In this document: in pieces, positions 1 to 7,248 of the stretch
How positions within the stretch are numbered: the stretch's first letter is position 1
How the letters are laid out: every line of letters begins with the position of its first letter
Source of the DNA: CAXGUU01 sp964012875
GTDB taxonomy: Bacteria; Pseudomonadota; Gammaproteobacteria; Ga0077536
Length of the DNA stretch: 24,834 nt
Assembly (NCBI GenBank): GCA_964012875.1
Contig: CAXGUU010000011.1
Span: 1-24,834, forward strand
Direction: 5' to 3'
Made by a program: the position numbers and the translations under genes
Notes under the pieces: model-generated
The model's database searches: none
What the model saw: the letters and a program-made list of their open reading frames with translations, nothing else
What the model was told of the DNA's origin: nothing

Positions 1-666
1 GGTGTCGCCGAGCATGGTTTCGGGTCGGGTCGTTGCGACCACAACATGTCCGCTGCCGTCGTCGAGTGGGTAACGCAGGTGCCAGAGGTGCCCGTTTTCT
101 TCCTCCGAGACAACTTCCAGGTCGCTGATTGCAGTGTGTAGCACCGGGTCCCAGTTAACGAGGCGTTTACCGCGGTAAATGAGGCCTTCTTCAAAAAGCG
201 ACACGAAAACCTCGCGCACAGCGCGGGAGAGATCGTCATCCAGAGTGAAGCGTTCGCGCGACCAGTCCATTGATGCGCCCATGCGGCGCAGCTGACGCGT
301 GATGGTGCCGCCGGATTCTTCTTTCCATTTCCACACCGCGCCAACGAATGCCTCGCGACCTAGTTCGTGGCGCGATTTTCCTGCCTGAGCCAACTGACGC
401 TCGACCACAATTTGTGTCGCGATGCCGGCGTGGTCTGTGCCGCATTGCCACAGCGTTGAGTCGCCACACATCCGGCGGTAGCGCACGAGCGCGTCCATCA
501 AAGTATCCTGGAATGCATGACCCATATGCAGGCTGCCCGTAACGTTAGGCGGCGGTAGCGCAATGCAATAGGCCGGTCCGTCGCCATCTGGCTCGAAATG
601 CCCGGCGGCCTCCCATGCTGCGTATCGGGATCGCTCGATTGATTTCGGATCGTAAGTTTTGTCCAT
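1..666 (-). CDS. valS: Valyl-tRNA synthetase, N-terminal part (cut by window edge)
   Basis: Class Ia aminoacyl-tRNA synthetase that attaches valine to tRNA-Val in the cytoplasm. The 222 residues present begin MDKTYDPKSIERS, the usual ValRS beginning, and carry the class I signature PPPNVTGSLHMGH (HMGH at residues 47-50). CGTDHAGIATQ, ESGGTITRQLRRMG and YRGKRLVNWDP follow, and the window edge falls in TTRPETMLGDT at the entry to the editing (CP1) domain. Most of the protein lies outside the window. The frame stays open upstream to a stop at 898-900, so starts at ATG 783 or GTG 795 would add 39 or 43 Ala/Glu/Pro-rich residues. I prefer ATG 666 because homology begins there, although neither ATG has a clear ribosome binding site. 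It lies downstream of holC, the classic pepA-holC-valS order. Identity is certain; the start is not. Confidence 0.95.
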   Translation of the reverse strand, partial: MDKTYDPKSIERSRYAAWEAAGHFEPDGDGPAYCIALPPPNVTGSLHMGHAFQDTLMDALVRYRRMCGDSTLWQCGTDHAGIATQIVVERQLAQAGKSRHELGREAFVGAVWKWKEESGGTITRQLRRMGASMDWSRERFTLDDDLSRAVREVFVSLFEEGLIYRGKRLVNWDPVLHTAISDLEVVSEEENGHLWHLRYPLDDGSGHVVVATTRPETMLGDT

Positions 667-811
667 GGCGGGTAAGTTAGATGGCTTGGGCTCTGCGGGC
701 GTAACTCTGGCTTGAGCGTCGGATGCTACATCGTCTGCCCCCGATGATGCTTCTTTTCCCGGGGTCGCGGGATCTATGCCCATTTCGGCGCTCACTTGTC
801 TGACCCGGTCA

Positions 812-982
812 TCAACCGGGCGGTCTATTGTATTGCCGAGTTCGTCGGCCGTGGGTGTCTTCGCGTTCAGTGCGCGCGAGGCCCCGTACCTGCTCGCTCA
901 GTCGCGGCGGGGCGCCGGCGGCGGCCCGCTCCGTCAGACGTGGTGGGGTCGATTTGTCGTTCGACGAATCTTCAGCGCTCAC
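812..982 (-). other. holC-valS spacer: possible 56-codon ORF or decayed small gene
   Basis: The 317 bp between the holC stop (984) and the conserved valS start (666) hold no recognisable gene. A GTG at 982-980, one base after the holC TGA, opens a 56-codon frame ending at 812. Its product would contain two similar stretches, PPRLTERA and PPRLSEQV, and is Arg/Ala/Pro-rich, which is also what random GC-rich DNA tends to give. From about 897 the valS frame is open alongside it, reading TADELGNTIDRPVDD and later VSAEMGID, so one frameshift would join the two. I recall that some relatives carry a small ORF of unknown function between holC and valS; this may be its remnant. No ribosome binding site was seen. 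Function unknown. Confidence 0.25.
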
Positions 983-983
983 G

Positions 984-1403
984 TCAGGGGCGAATCTTGT
1001 GGGTGTTGAGCGGGAAGCCGCGCTCCTGGTAGTAGCGATAACGTTCTCTGGCCACGGCACGGCTTTGCGTGTCATATCCTGCTGATTCCACGACCCGTTC
1101 AAACTGGCTGACGGCCTTTGGGACGGCCGCGTTCAGGTTGACCAAAACGTCGCATTGCTCGATCTGCTCGACCTGGTAGCCGAGCGTCACCGGCGCACCA
1201 TCTCCGGCAAAGCCGTGCGGAATGAAACTGGTATCGCTGAGGCGCCATAGCAGATCATCAATGCTGCGGGCTCGTCGTTCGTCTCCACATTCAACGAATA
1301 CGGCGTGCCCTAGCAGAAAGGCCTTTTCGACGACGCGGCAGATCATGCGATCGTGCGCATGGCCGTCACCGTGTTCCAGCACATAGAAATCGACGCGGGT
1401 CAC
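984..1403 (-). CDS. holC: DNA polymerase III chi subunit
   Basis: The chi subunit of the replicative polymerase clamp loader pairs with psi (HolD) and binds the C-terminal tail of single-strand DNA-binding protein. The product is 139 aa, close to the usual ~145. Family landmarks are DFYVLEHG at the N-terminus, DDLLWRLSDTSFIPHG at about residues 49-64, the QCDVLVNLNAAVP strand region, and the C-terminal signature RERYRYYQERGFPLNTH, matching the RERYKxYRxxGFxLN tail of E. coli HolC. The ATG start lies 41 bp after the pepA stop on the same strand, and valS follows, so the three are probably co-transcribed from the promoter region near 3000. Nothing is missing or unusual in the coding part. Confidence 0.95.
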   Translation of the reverse strand: MTRVDFYVLEHGDGHAHDRMICRVVEKAFLLGHAVFVECGDERRARSIDDLLWRLSDTSFIPHGFAGDGAPVTLGYQVEQIEQCDVLVNLNAAVPKAVSQFERVVESAGYDTQSRAVARERYRYYQERGFPLNTHKIRP

Positions 1404-1444
1404 GTGTGCCCGGAGGTTAGAGGATGAAGAACGCTCAACCGGCC

Positions 1445-2926
1445 TTAGCCTGCCCGTGCACGAAGGTATTCAAGCAACAGTCCGACCGGCCTGCCGCTGG
1501 CACTCTTGTTTTTACCCGAGGTCCATGCCGTTCCGGCAATATCGAGATGCGCCCAGCGGTAATCCTTGGTGAACCGGGACAGGAAACAGGCCGCAGTGAC
1601 CGTGCCGGCGGGCCGACCGCCAACATTGGCCATGTCTGCAAACGGACTGTCGATTTGCGTCTGGTATTCATCCCACAATGGCAGTCGCCAGGCGCGGTCG
1701 CCGCAGCGTTCGCCTGCGCCCAGCAGTTCGTCAGCCAGTTCGTCGTCATTGCTCATCAAACCGCTGGCGTGTGAACCGAGCGCAACGATGCATGCCCCGG
1801 TTAGCGTTGCAATGTCGATCACGACTTTGGGTTTGAAGCGGGCGCTGTAGGTCAGTGCGTCGCAGAGGATGAGTCGTCCTTCGGCATCTGTGTTCAGAAT
1901 TTCGATCGTTTGACCTGACATGCTGGTAACGATATCGCCCGGCTTGCTGGCATTGCCATCGGGCAAATTTTCCGTGGCTGGCACGACCCCGACGACATTG
2001 ATTGGTGCCTTCATTTCCGCTATCGCCGACATCACGCCGAGAACGGTCGCGGCACCACACATGTCGTATTTCATTTCGTCCATACCTGGCCCTGGTTTGA
2101 TCGAAATGCCGCCGGAATCGAAGGTGACACCCTTTCCGACGAGTACGACCGGGTCAGCATCCGCCGCGCCCCCTTGGTATTCAATAGTGATCAGCTTGGC
2201 TGGTTCTCTTGAGCCGCGCGATACCGACAGCAGCGCGCCCATGCCCATCGATTCCATTTCCGCTTCTTCGATGACCGTCGTTGTGAGCGACGGAAATTTG
2301 TCTGCCAGCGTCATCCCGGCTTCGGCGAGGTGGCTCGGCGTGCAGACGTTACCGGGGCGATTGGCGAGGTCGCGCGTCAATTTAATGCCGTTTGCCTGGG
2401 CGCGCGCGGCAATAAGAGCGCGCCTGGCGTCAGCCTGGTCTGCGTCGCTTACAAGATATCCAAGTCGCGTCAGTCCTCCCTTTGTGGGTTTGGACTTGTG
2501 CTCAAGGAAGCGATAGGCCGATAGTGCTATCGCGCGGGTATGCGCGCCCACCCGCCACTCGAGATCGCGACCCTCGGTCGGCAAATCGAGGAGTGCGGAA
2601 ATACCGTTCTTGATTCCGTGCTTCTTGAGTGCATCACCGCACTGGCGTACCAGCTTCAGATAGTCGCCGGCGCTGATTCCGGAGGATTTGCCGACGCCGA
2701 CTAACAACACGCGCTCTGCGGTGACGCCAGCCAAATCCGGCAGCAGCATGCTCGAACCGATCTTGCCCGAAATATCGCCTCGTGCGACGAGTTTGCTGAT
2801 TGCGCCGCGTGCACGCTTATCCAGGTCCGCAGCAGCCGGGGAAAGGTTTTTCCCGGTATGAACGCCGACGATCAAACAGGCTGTTTTGAGTTGATTGGGT
2901 GTGCCGCGTTTGATCGAAAAATCCAT
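1445..2926 (-). CDS. pepA: Cytosol (leucyl) aminopeptidase, M17 family
   Basis: Zinc/manganese aminopeptidase that removes N-terminal residues (preferring Leu) from peptides. In E. coli, PepA is also a DNA-binding accessory factor in Xer recombination and carAB control. The product is 493 aa (E. coli 503). The catalytic domain is complete: VGKGVTFDSGGISIK (Lys265, Asp270), MKYDMCGAA (Asp288) and the signature NTDAEGRLILCDAL (Asp347, Glu349, Arg351), which supply the two-metal site and bicarbonate-binding Arg. The N-terminal macrodomain-like region, residues 1 to about 165, is more variable. The ATG start is preceded by AACGGGGACAAAC, which contains a weak purine-rich site. It heads the pepA-holC-valS group and diverges from lptG. 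Confidence 0.97.
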   Translation of the reverse strand: MDFSIKRGTPNQLKTACLIVGVHTGKNLSPAAADLDKRARGAISKLVARGDISGKIGSSMLLPDLAGVTAERVLLVGVGKSSGISAGDYLKLVRQCGDALKKHGIKNGISALLDLPTEGRDLEWRVGAHTRAIALSAYRFLEHKSKPTKGGLTRLGYLVSDADQADARRALIAARAQANGIKLTRDLANRPGNVCTPSHLAEAGMTLADKFPSLTTTVIEEAEMESMGMGALLSVSRGSREPAKLITIEYQGGAADADPVVLVGKGVTFDSGGISIKPGPGMDEMKYDMCGAATVLGVMSAIAEMKAPINVVGVVPATENLPDGNASKPGDIVTSMSGQTIEILNTDAEGRLILCDALTYSARFKPKVVIDIATLTGACIVALGSHASGLMSNDDELADELLGAGERCGDRAWRLPLWDEYQTQIDSPFADMANVGGRPAGTVTAACFLSRFTKDYRWAHLDIAGTAWTSGKNKSASGRPVGLLLEYLRARAG

Positions 2927-3000
2927 GTTTGTCCCCGTTACGAAAACAGCAATATCAGAGTTGAAAACGGCGCAACAGCAGCTGCGTCGACAGACATCGG

Positions 3001-3029
3001 AGTGTATGCTTTTGCGCTAAGGGGCGCAA
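3001..3029 (-). promoter_or_regulatory. Putative sigma70 promoter for pepA
   Basis: On the minus strand TTGCGC (3029-3024) and TACACT (3006-3001) are separated by 17 bp, a reasonable -35/-10 pair with 3 and 4 of 6 consensus bases. It lies 75 bp upstream of the pepA start. The -35 element falls inside one arm of the inverted repeat at 3011-3030. Assigned by eye only. Confidence 0.4.
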
Positions 3030-3030
3030 A
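3011..3030. repeat. Perfect 7-bp inverted repeat in the pepA/lptG divergent region
   Basis: TTTGCGC (3011-3017) and GCGCAAA (3024-3030) are perfect inverted copies separated by TAAGGG. The arm at 3024-3030 covers the putative pepA -35 element, so the site could be an operator or a DNA hairpin. There is no T-run beside it, so it does not look like an intrinsic terminator. Which regulator, if any, binds is unknown. Confidence 0.5.
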
Positions 3031-3072
3031 GCAACTGCGGCCTGCCTGCGGTGCTACAGATTTCGTTTATCG

Positions 3073-4140
3073 ATGAAAATTTTCGACCGTTATGTTGGCC
3101 AGAATGTAATCAGATCGACGATTACGGTATTAATCGTGCTGTTAGCGATCTTTTCTTTTTTCGGTTTCATCGAGGAGCTTGAGGATATCGGTCGCGGTCG
3201 CTACACACTCGGTCTAGCTGCGGTCGTGGTGTTGTTAAGCCTGCCTAGTCTGGCCTACGAGCTCTTGCCCATCGCCGCATTGCTTGGTTCACTGCTTAGC
3301 CTCGGCGCCATGTCTGAGCGCAACGAGATTGCCGTCGTGCGCTGCGCCGGTGTTTCCAAGCTTCGGCTGGTCTGGTCGGTCATGAAGACGGGGCTGGTGT
3401 TTGTGGTCTTCGCAGTAGTGGTCGGAGAAGTGGTTTTTCCTCCCGCTGACCGCAAGGCGAATGCTGTTCGTTCGCATGCGATCTCCGACCGCGTTGGCTC
3501 CGCAAACGAGAATGGTTTTTGGGCTCGCGATGGCAGCAACTACATCAACATTCGTGAAATTTTGCCGGGGGAGGAATTCCGCGACATCAATATTTACGAA
3601 TATGACGAAGCGGATCGCTTAAGAACCTCCACTCATGCGCAATCGGCGCACTATATCGAGGGGCGGTGGGAACTCCGTGATATCTCGCAAACGCGGTTTG
3701 AAGCGACCGGCCCGGTTTCCGAACTGATGAAACGCGCGAGCTGGGATTCGGTGCTGGACCCGGACATCATCGGCATGATCGCAATTACGCCGGAATCCCT
3801 CTCGTCACTGGCACTGGTTCGATATGTCGAATTTGCGCGGGACAACGGCCAGAGCGCGCAGCGTTGGGAACACGCCCTGTGGACCAAGATCGGGTATCCT
3901 ATGGCCACGGCGGTCATGGTCTTCTTGGCCATACCCCTGGTGCTCGGTGCCAATGCACGGTCAGGTAGTACGGGCCGTCGTATTCTTTTGGGCGCTTTGA
4001 TTGGGCTGACGTTTCATGTTCTTAACCAGGCTTCCGGCCATCTTGGCGTCGTATTCAGCGTGCCGGCGACAGTCAGCGCGCTCGGACCAACCCTGTTGTT
4101 GCTGACCGTCGGTCTGGTTTTGAATGCGCGGGGGTCCTAG
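3073..4140 (+). CDS. lptG: LPS export ABC transporter permease LptG
   Basis: Inner-membrane permease of the LptB2FG transporter, which extracts lipopolysaccharide and passes it to the LptC/LptA bridge. The product is 355 aa (E. coli LptG 360). It has the LptG-type start MKIFDRYVGQNV, hydrophobic segments at about 12-34, 46-62, 63-80 and 104-124, a periplasmic beta-jellyroll containing GFWARDGSNYINI (around residue 150; E. coli has GLWAKDGNNFVYI), and three C-terminal membrane segments from about 278. These features favour LptG over LptF. In most gammaproteobacteria lptF lies immediately upstream, between pepA and lptG; only 146 bp separate the two genes here, so lptF must be elsewhere. No strong ribosome binding site precedes the ATG. 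The stop codon lies in an inverted repeat shared with the convergent RDD gene. Confidence 0.93.
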   Translation: MKIFDRYVGQNVIRSTITVLIVLLAIFSFFGFIEELEDIGRGRYTLGLAAVVVLLSLPSLAYELLPIAALLGSLLSLGAMSERNEIAVVRCAGVSKLRLVWSVMKTGLVFVVFAVVVGEVVFPPADRKANAVRSHAISDRVGSANENGFWARDGSNYINIREILPGEEFRDINIYEYDEADRLRTSTHAQSAHYIEGRWELRDISQTRFEATGPVSELMKRASWDSVLDPDIIGMIAITPESLSSLALVRYVEFARDNGQSAQRWEHALWTKIGYPMATAVMVFLAIPLVLGANARSGSTGRRILLGALIGLTFHVLNQASGHLGVVFSVPATVSALGPTLLLLTVGLVLNARGS

Positions 4141-4158
4141 TACCCGAGTTCCTAGGAC
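4134..4158. repeat. Inverted repeat covering both stop codons of convergent genes
   Basis: GTCCTAG (4134-4140) and CTAGGAC (4152-4158) are perfect inverted copies with an 11-base spacer. The first arm ends in the lptG TAG and the second contains the TAG of the RDD gene on the other strand. An RNA hairpin would form on either strand, so it may help end or protect both transcripts. It lacks a T-run and could also be chance. Confidence 0.5.
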
Positions 4159-4577
4159 GCACTCGCGCCTGCCTTCAGAAGTCGTGTGCCCGAGAAGCGG
4201 TCGTGCCAGGTCAAACGCTCGCGGTTGAGGAGAGCACTCAGATAGCCAAGGCCGAGGCACGCAAATGAAACCCACGCGGCGAGGTATCGCAGCGCACAGG
4301 TCCAAAGCGTAGGGCGCGCACCCGAAGTGGTCTGGATTTGAATCCCCCAGGCCTGCATGCCGAGCGTGCGGCCGCGACGCCAGCACAGTGCGAAGTACAT
4401 GAATGCGACCACGCTCATGTACGCGCCGAGAAGAGGATTGCCCGGGGGAATGGCTTCTCCGGCCACCAGCACCGGTACGAAACCGGCGAAATAAAGTACG
4501 GTTAGTACCGCTATGGCGTCGTAAAGCAGCGCCCCGGTCCGGCGCCGGAATGAAGCGTGGTGCAAAGGTCGGGTCAA
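4152..4577 (-). CDS. RDD family membrane protein
   Basis: A 141-aa integral membrane protein of the RDD family, whose roles are mostly unproven, although some members are linked to ion transport. The family hallmark is visible: FRRRTGALLYD (Arg-rich start and Asp of the first helix), followed by two hydrophobic segments (about 17-40 and 48-64), then WRRGRTLGMQAWGIQI, another hydrophobic segment at about 93-113, and the terminal TWHDRFSGTRLL, all typical of RDD proteins. The only available start is TTG at 4577-4575, because an in-frame TAA lies 24 bases upstream with no ATG between. It converges with lptG, 11 bp between the stops, and diverges from the hydrolase gene at 4681. The exact function is unknown. 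Confidence 0.85.
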   Translation of the reverse strand: MTRPLHHASFRRRTGALLYDAIAVLTVLYFAGFVPVLVAGEAIPPGNPLLGAYMSVVAFMYFALCWRRGRTLGMQAWGIQIQTTSGARPTLWTCALRYLAAWVSFACLGLGYLSALLNRERLTWHDRFSGTRLLKAGASAS

Positions 4578-4680
4578 GAACCTGGCCGCGGTGGTATGTT
4601 ATTGAGACCGTTGCTAAGGATAACTGATCGTCGCCGCGAAGGTATGCGTAACACAATGCACCCTTTAGCCTCTAGAAAAG

Positions 4681-5706
4681 ATGCTGTTTGAATCGCCGAG
4701 GATCGCCGTACTGCGGGCCAGCGTGATCTGCTGTTTGCTCGCCTGGCCGGCTGCCGCGGTGGCTGATCACATCGTCCCGCGCGAGCGACACGTTCAAATC
4801 GACTGTGCCGGCCAGGGTATACCAACGGTCATTCTTGACTCGGGACTTGGTGGATCATCACTAGAGTGGGTACTGGTAAAGACCGAATTGAGTCGGCTGA
4901 CGCGGGTTTGCAGCTTTGATCGCCCAGGTTACGGAAACAGCGACATGGGTGCGTTGCCACGAACAAGTTCGCGTATCGCCAACGAGCTGTTTGTGCAATT
5001 GAACGACGCCGATATAGATGGTCCGCTGATTCTCGCAGGACATTCGTTTGGCGGTTACAACATGCAGATATTTGCCCGGCGGTACTCGTATCGGGTGCAG
5101 GGTCTGGTCCTGGTTGATGCGTCGCACCCGGAGCAGGTACAGCGCTTTCTGGAACCTCCGCTGGAGATGTTGACTGCACCCAGCTCCAGATACGGCATCG
5201 TCCAGTTCAGCGATCCCCCGGCCCCGCACGAGGCGCTGCCCGATGATGTGCGACACCAAATCCGGGCCCGGTCACAACGTTGGAAAACCCGCCGGACGCT
5301 CGCCAACGAGCTACTCAGTTTTCGTGATAGCGCGCGCCAGGTTCAGCAGGAGCCCACGTTGGTGGATATGCCGGTCGTGGTTATCACACGGGGAAAGTCC
5401 GACACCAAGGCGAGCGCCAAACATGAGCTGATGGAGTCGCGCTGGCTTGAAATGCAAACTGAGCTTGCGGCAATGAGTTCACGCGGAGCGCATGTCATCG
5501 CCAGCGGCGCCGGGCATCATGTGCATATCGAACAGCCGAAGCTGGTCGTATCCGCCATTGCTGGTTTGATCAGCTTCGTTGCAAACACCGGTAAAAATGT
5601 CCGCACGACGCCACTGAACATCGGCGCTAGTACGTCCTCCGCCGAAGCGGTTTGGTTGCTAGACACGCTCGATTTGTCTCAGGCGGCGGCCGCCATTGCG
5701 CCGTGA
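4681..5706 (+). CDS. Exported alpha/beta hydrolase
   Basis: A 341-aa alpha/beta-hydrolase fold protein. The N-terminus has two Arg residues, a hydrophobic stretch (about 9-27) and AVADH, which looks like a Sec signal peptide cut near residue 28, so a periplasmic location is likely. The fold motifs are an oxyanion-hole strand LDSGLGGSS, FDRPGYGNSD, the nucleophile elbow GHSFGG with Ser122, LVLVDASHPEQ, a strand VVVITRGKSD offering Asp241 as catalytic acid, and SGAGHHVHIEQP with His279 as probable catalytic His. The triad is therefore complete. Substrate cannot be told; lipase, esterase or haloalkane-type enzymes share this plan. Its neighbours (RDD gene and tRNA) give no functional clue. The start ATG has only a weak GAAAAG before it. 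Confidence 0.85.
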   Translation: MLFESPRIAVLRASVICCLLAWPAAAVADHIVPRERHVQIDCAGQGIPTVILDSGLGGSSLEWVLVKTELSRLTRVCSFDRPGYGNSDMGALPRTSSRIANELFVQLNDADIDGPLILAGHSFGGYNMQIFARRYSYRVQGLVLVDASHPEQVQRFLEPPLEMLTAPSSRYGIVQFSDPPAPHEALPDDVRHQIRARSQRWKTRRTLANELLSFRDSARQVQQEPTLVDMPVVVITRGKSDTKASAKHELMESRWLEMQTELAAMSSRGAHVIASGAGHHVHIEQPKLVVSAIAGLISFVANTGKNVRTTPLNIGASTSSAEAVWLLDTLDLSQAAAAIAP

Positions 5707-5722
5707 ACGGTGGTTGATAATA

Positions 5723-5798
5723 TGGCGCTCCCTAGGGGAATCGAACCCCTGTTTTCGGCGTGAGAGGCCGACGTCCTGGGCCACTAGACGAAGGGAGC
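5723..5798 (-). tRNA. tRNA-Glu (anticodon CTC)
   Basis: Minus-strand cloverleaf of 76 nt with the CCA end encoded. The acceptor GCTCCCT (5798-5792) pairs with AGGGAGC (5733-5727), followed by discriminator G and CCA (5725-5723). The D arm TCTAGTGGCCCAGGA matches bacterial tRNA-Glu. The anticodon stem TCGGC/GCCGA encloses loop CTCTCAC with anticodon CTC at 5764-5762. The T arm is CAGGGGTTCGATTCCCCT. E. coli tRNA-Glu has TTC, so this isoacceptor is an additional GAG reader; another tRNA-Glu must read GAA. It faces the 3' end of the hydrolase gene, 16 bp away. Confidence 0.97.
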
Positions 5799-5818
5799 CG
5801 TGGGCAGCGCGCGATGTT

Positions 5819-5847
5819 ATCATAGGCTTACGCCCAGCCATTAAGAA
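5819..5847 (-). promoter_or_regulatory. Putative promoter of tRNA-Glu
   Basis: On the minus strand TATGAT (5824-5819) is a good -10 element 20 bp upstream of the mature tRNA 5' end. A weak -35, TTCTTA (5847-5842), lies 17 bp further upstream. The GC-rich stretch after the -10 (CATCGCGCGCTG) resembles discriminators of stringently controlled stable-RNA promoters. Assigned by eye. Confidence 0.4.
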
Positions 5848-5870
5848 CATCGCGTCGATTTCCCGCGTTG

Positions 5871-5899
5871 TTTACATCCCCAATCTTGCCCCTTTTAGA
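5871..5899 (+). promoter_or_regulatory. Possible pcnB promoter
   Basis: TTTACA (5871-5876) and TTTAGA (5894-5899) are spaced 17 bp apart, 35 bp before the pcnB ATG. A tandem GATAACG GATAACG repeat sits just after it (5898-5911). The match is modest, and no ribosome binding site is visible between it and the start. Confidence 0.3.
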
Positions 5900-5934
5900 T
5901 AACGGATAACGGCAACAAAGTCGCCCCGATCCGC

Positions 5935-7248
5935 ATGGTCCGCACAAGTCCAATTTCTTCTTTAAAACGTGAACCGCGCATTTACTCGCGCGCCGAGCAC
6001 AATATCTCGCGTCGGAACATTTCATCCGAAGCGCTGAAAGTGTTGTACCGGCTCGACAACGCAGGTTTCCGTGCCTGTCTGGTCGGCGGCGGTGTGAGGG
6101 ACTTGTTGCTCGGGCGGGAACCCAAGGATTTCGACATTGCGACCGATGCTCTGCCGGAACAGGTCCGGGAATTATTTCGCAACTCCCGCCTGATTGGTCG
6201 TCGATTCAGGTTGGCCCACGTCCGCTTTGGTCGCGAAGTCATCGAAGTCGCCACCTTCCGGGCAACCCCTGGTACTGACGACGACGGCGGTGCTGAGACG
6301 AATGATGTCGGGCGCATTGTTCGCGATAATGTTTATGGCACCATCGATGACGATGTATGGCGCCGTGACTTTACTGTCAACGCGCTTTACTACGATATCC
6401 ACGACTTTTCGGTTATCGACTATGTCGGCGGGGTTGACGATTTGAAGCTTGGAGAGATGAAGCTCATCGGTGACGCCGAACGCCGGTTCCGCGAAGACCC
6501 GGTGCGGATGCTTCGCGCCATTCGCTTTGCATCCAAGCTTGGCTTTCGGCTCGACGCTGCCGCAGAAACCGGAATTCGCGACTACGGTCATTTACTGGGC
6601 GAAATCTCGCCGGCCCGGTTGTTCGACGAGGCACTGAAACTGTTTCATGGTGGCTGCGCACTGCAGACATTTGAAGCCCTTTGCCATCACAACCTGTTTG
6701 CGGGGCTGTTTGGTGTGGCTGACGAGTCTCGCAGGCATCAGCATGGCGGTTTTCCCAGTAGGCTTATCCAATTGGCTCTGCAAAGCACCGACGACCGTAT
6801 CGCGGAAGGGAAATCCGTAACTCCCGGATTTCTGATAGCCGCGTTTTTGTGGGATGCGTTCGATGAAAAAAGGGAAGCCCTGGTTGCAAGCGGCGTCAGC
6901 CATCATGAGGCTGTCGAGCAGGCAGCGGACGTTGTGATATCCAGACAAATCGCACAAACCGCTATCCCGCGCCGTTTCACGCAGATGACCCGTGAAATCT
7001 GGGCCCTGCAATATCGCTTGCCCAGGCTCCAGGCAAAACGGGTCGTTCGCATGGCTGAAAATCCACGTTTTCGCGCGGCTTACGATTTTCTGGCCTTGCG
7101 CGCTGAAGCAGGTGAGCCACTGACAGAATTGGTTAATTGGTGGACGCGGTACCAGGGTGTCGATGAACAAGGCCGCGAAGCCATGCTGTCTGAACTGAAC
7201 CCCGGAAATCGAGGGCGCCGGCGCCGACCCCGCCGCAATCGTAGTTGA
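5935..7248 (+). CDS. pcnB: Poly(A) polymerase I
   Basis: Adds 3' poly(A) tails to RNA, marking it for decay by the degradosome. The product is 437 aa (E. coli about 465). The nucleotidyltransferase core has LVGGGVRDLLLG (about 49-60) and the catalytic KDFDIATD (Asp65, Asp67). RLIGRRFRLAHVRFG and RRDFTVNALYYD follow, then the RNA-binding/neck region with RRFREDPVRMLRAIRFASKL. The segment ISRRNISSEALKVLYRLDNAGF matches the PcnB N-terminus and distinguishes it from CCA-adding enzymes. The C-terminal tail RGRRRRPRRNRS is basic, as expected for the family. Its TGA overlaps the TTG start of folK, implying translational coupling; pcnB-folK is a conserved gammaproteobacterial pair. Confidence 0.96.
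   Translation: MVRTSPISSLKREPRIYSRAEHNISRRNISSEALKVLYRLDNAGFRACLVGGGVRDLLLGREPKDFDIATDALPEQVRELFRNSRLIGRRFRLAHVRFGREVIEVATFRATPGTDDDGGAETNDVGRIVRDNVYGTIDDDVWRRDFTVNALYYDIHDFSVIDYVGGVDDLKLGEMKLIGDAERRFREDPVRMLRAIRFASKLGFRLDAAAETGIRDYGHLLGEISPARLFDEALKLFHGGCALQTFEALCHHNLFAGLFGVADESRRHQHGGFPSRLIQLALQSTDDRIAEGKSVTPGFLIAAFLWDAFDEKREALVASGVSHHEAVEQAADVVISRQIAQTAIPRRFTQMTREIWALQYRLPRLQAKRVVRMAENPRFRAAYDFLALRAEAGEPLTELVNWWTRYQGVDEQGREAMLSELNPGNRGRRRRPRRNRS

Noticed and set aside
1920..2516. 198-codon plus-strand frame antisense to pepA
   Set aside because: It lies wholly inside the conserved pepA coding region, is Ser/Ala/Pro-rich and has no motif; typical of antisense frames in GC-rich DNA.
3961..4656. 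231-codon minus-strand frame over the end of lptG and the RDD gene
   Set aside because: It is out of frame with the RDD gene, Arg/His/Pro-rich and without any domain; the RDD frame has clear family motifs, so this is a shadow.
6592..7170. 192-codon minus-strand frame antisense to pcnB
   Set aside because: It is fully within pcnB and shows no domain or start signal.
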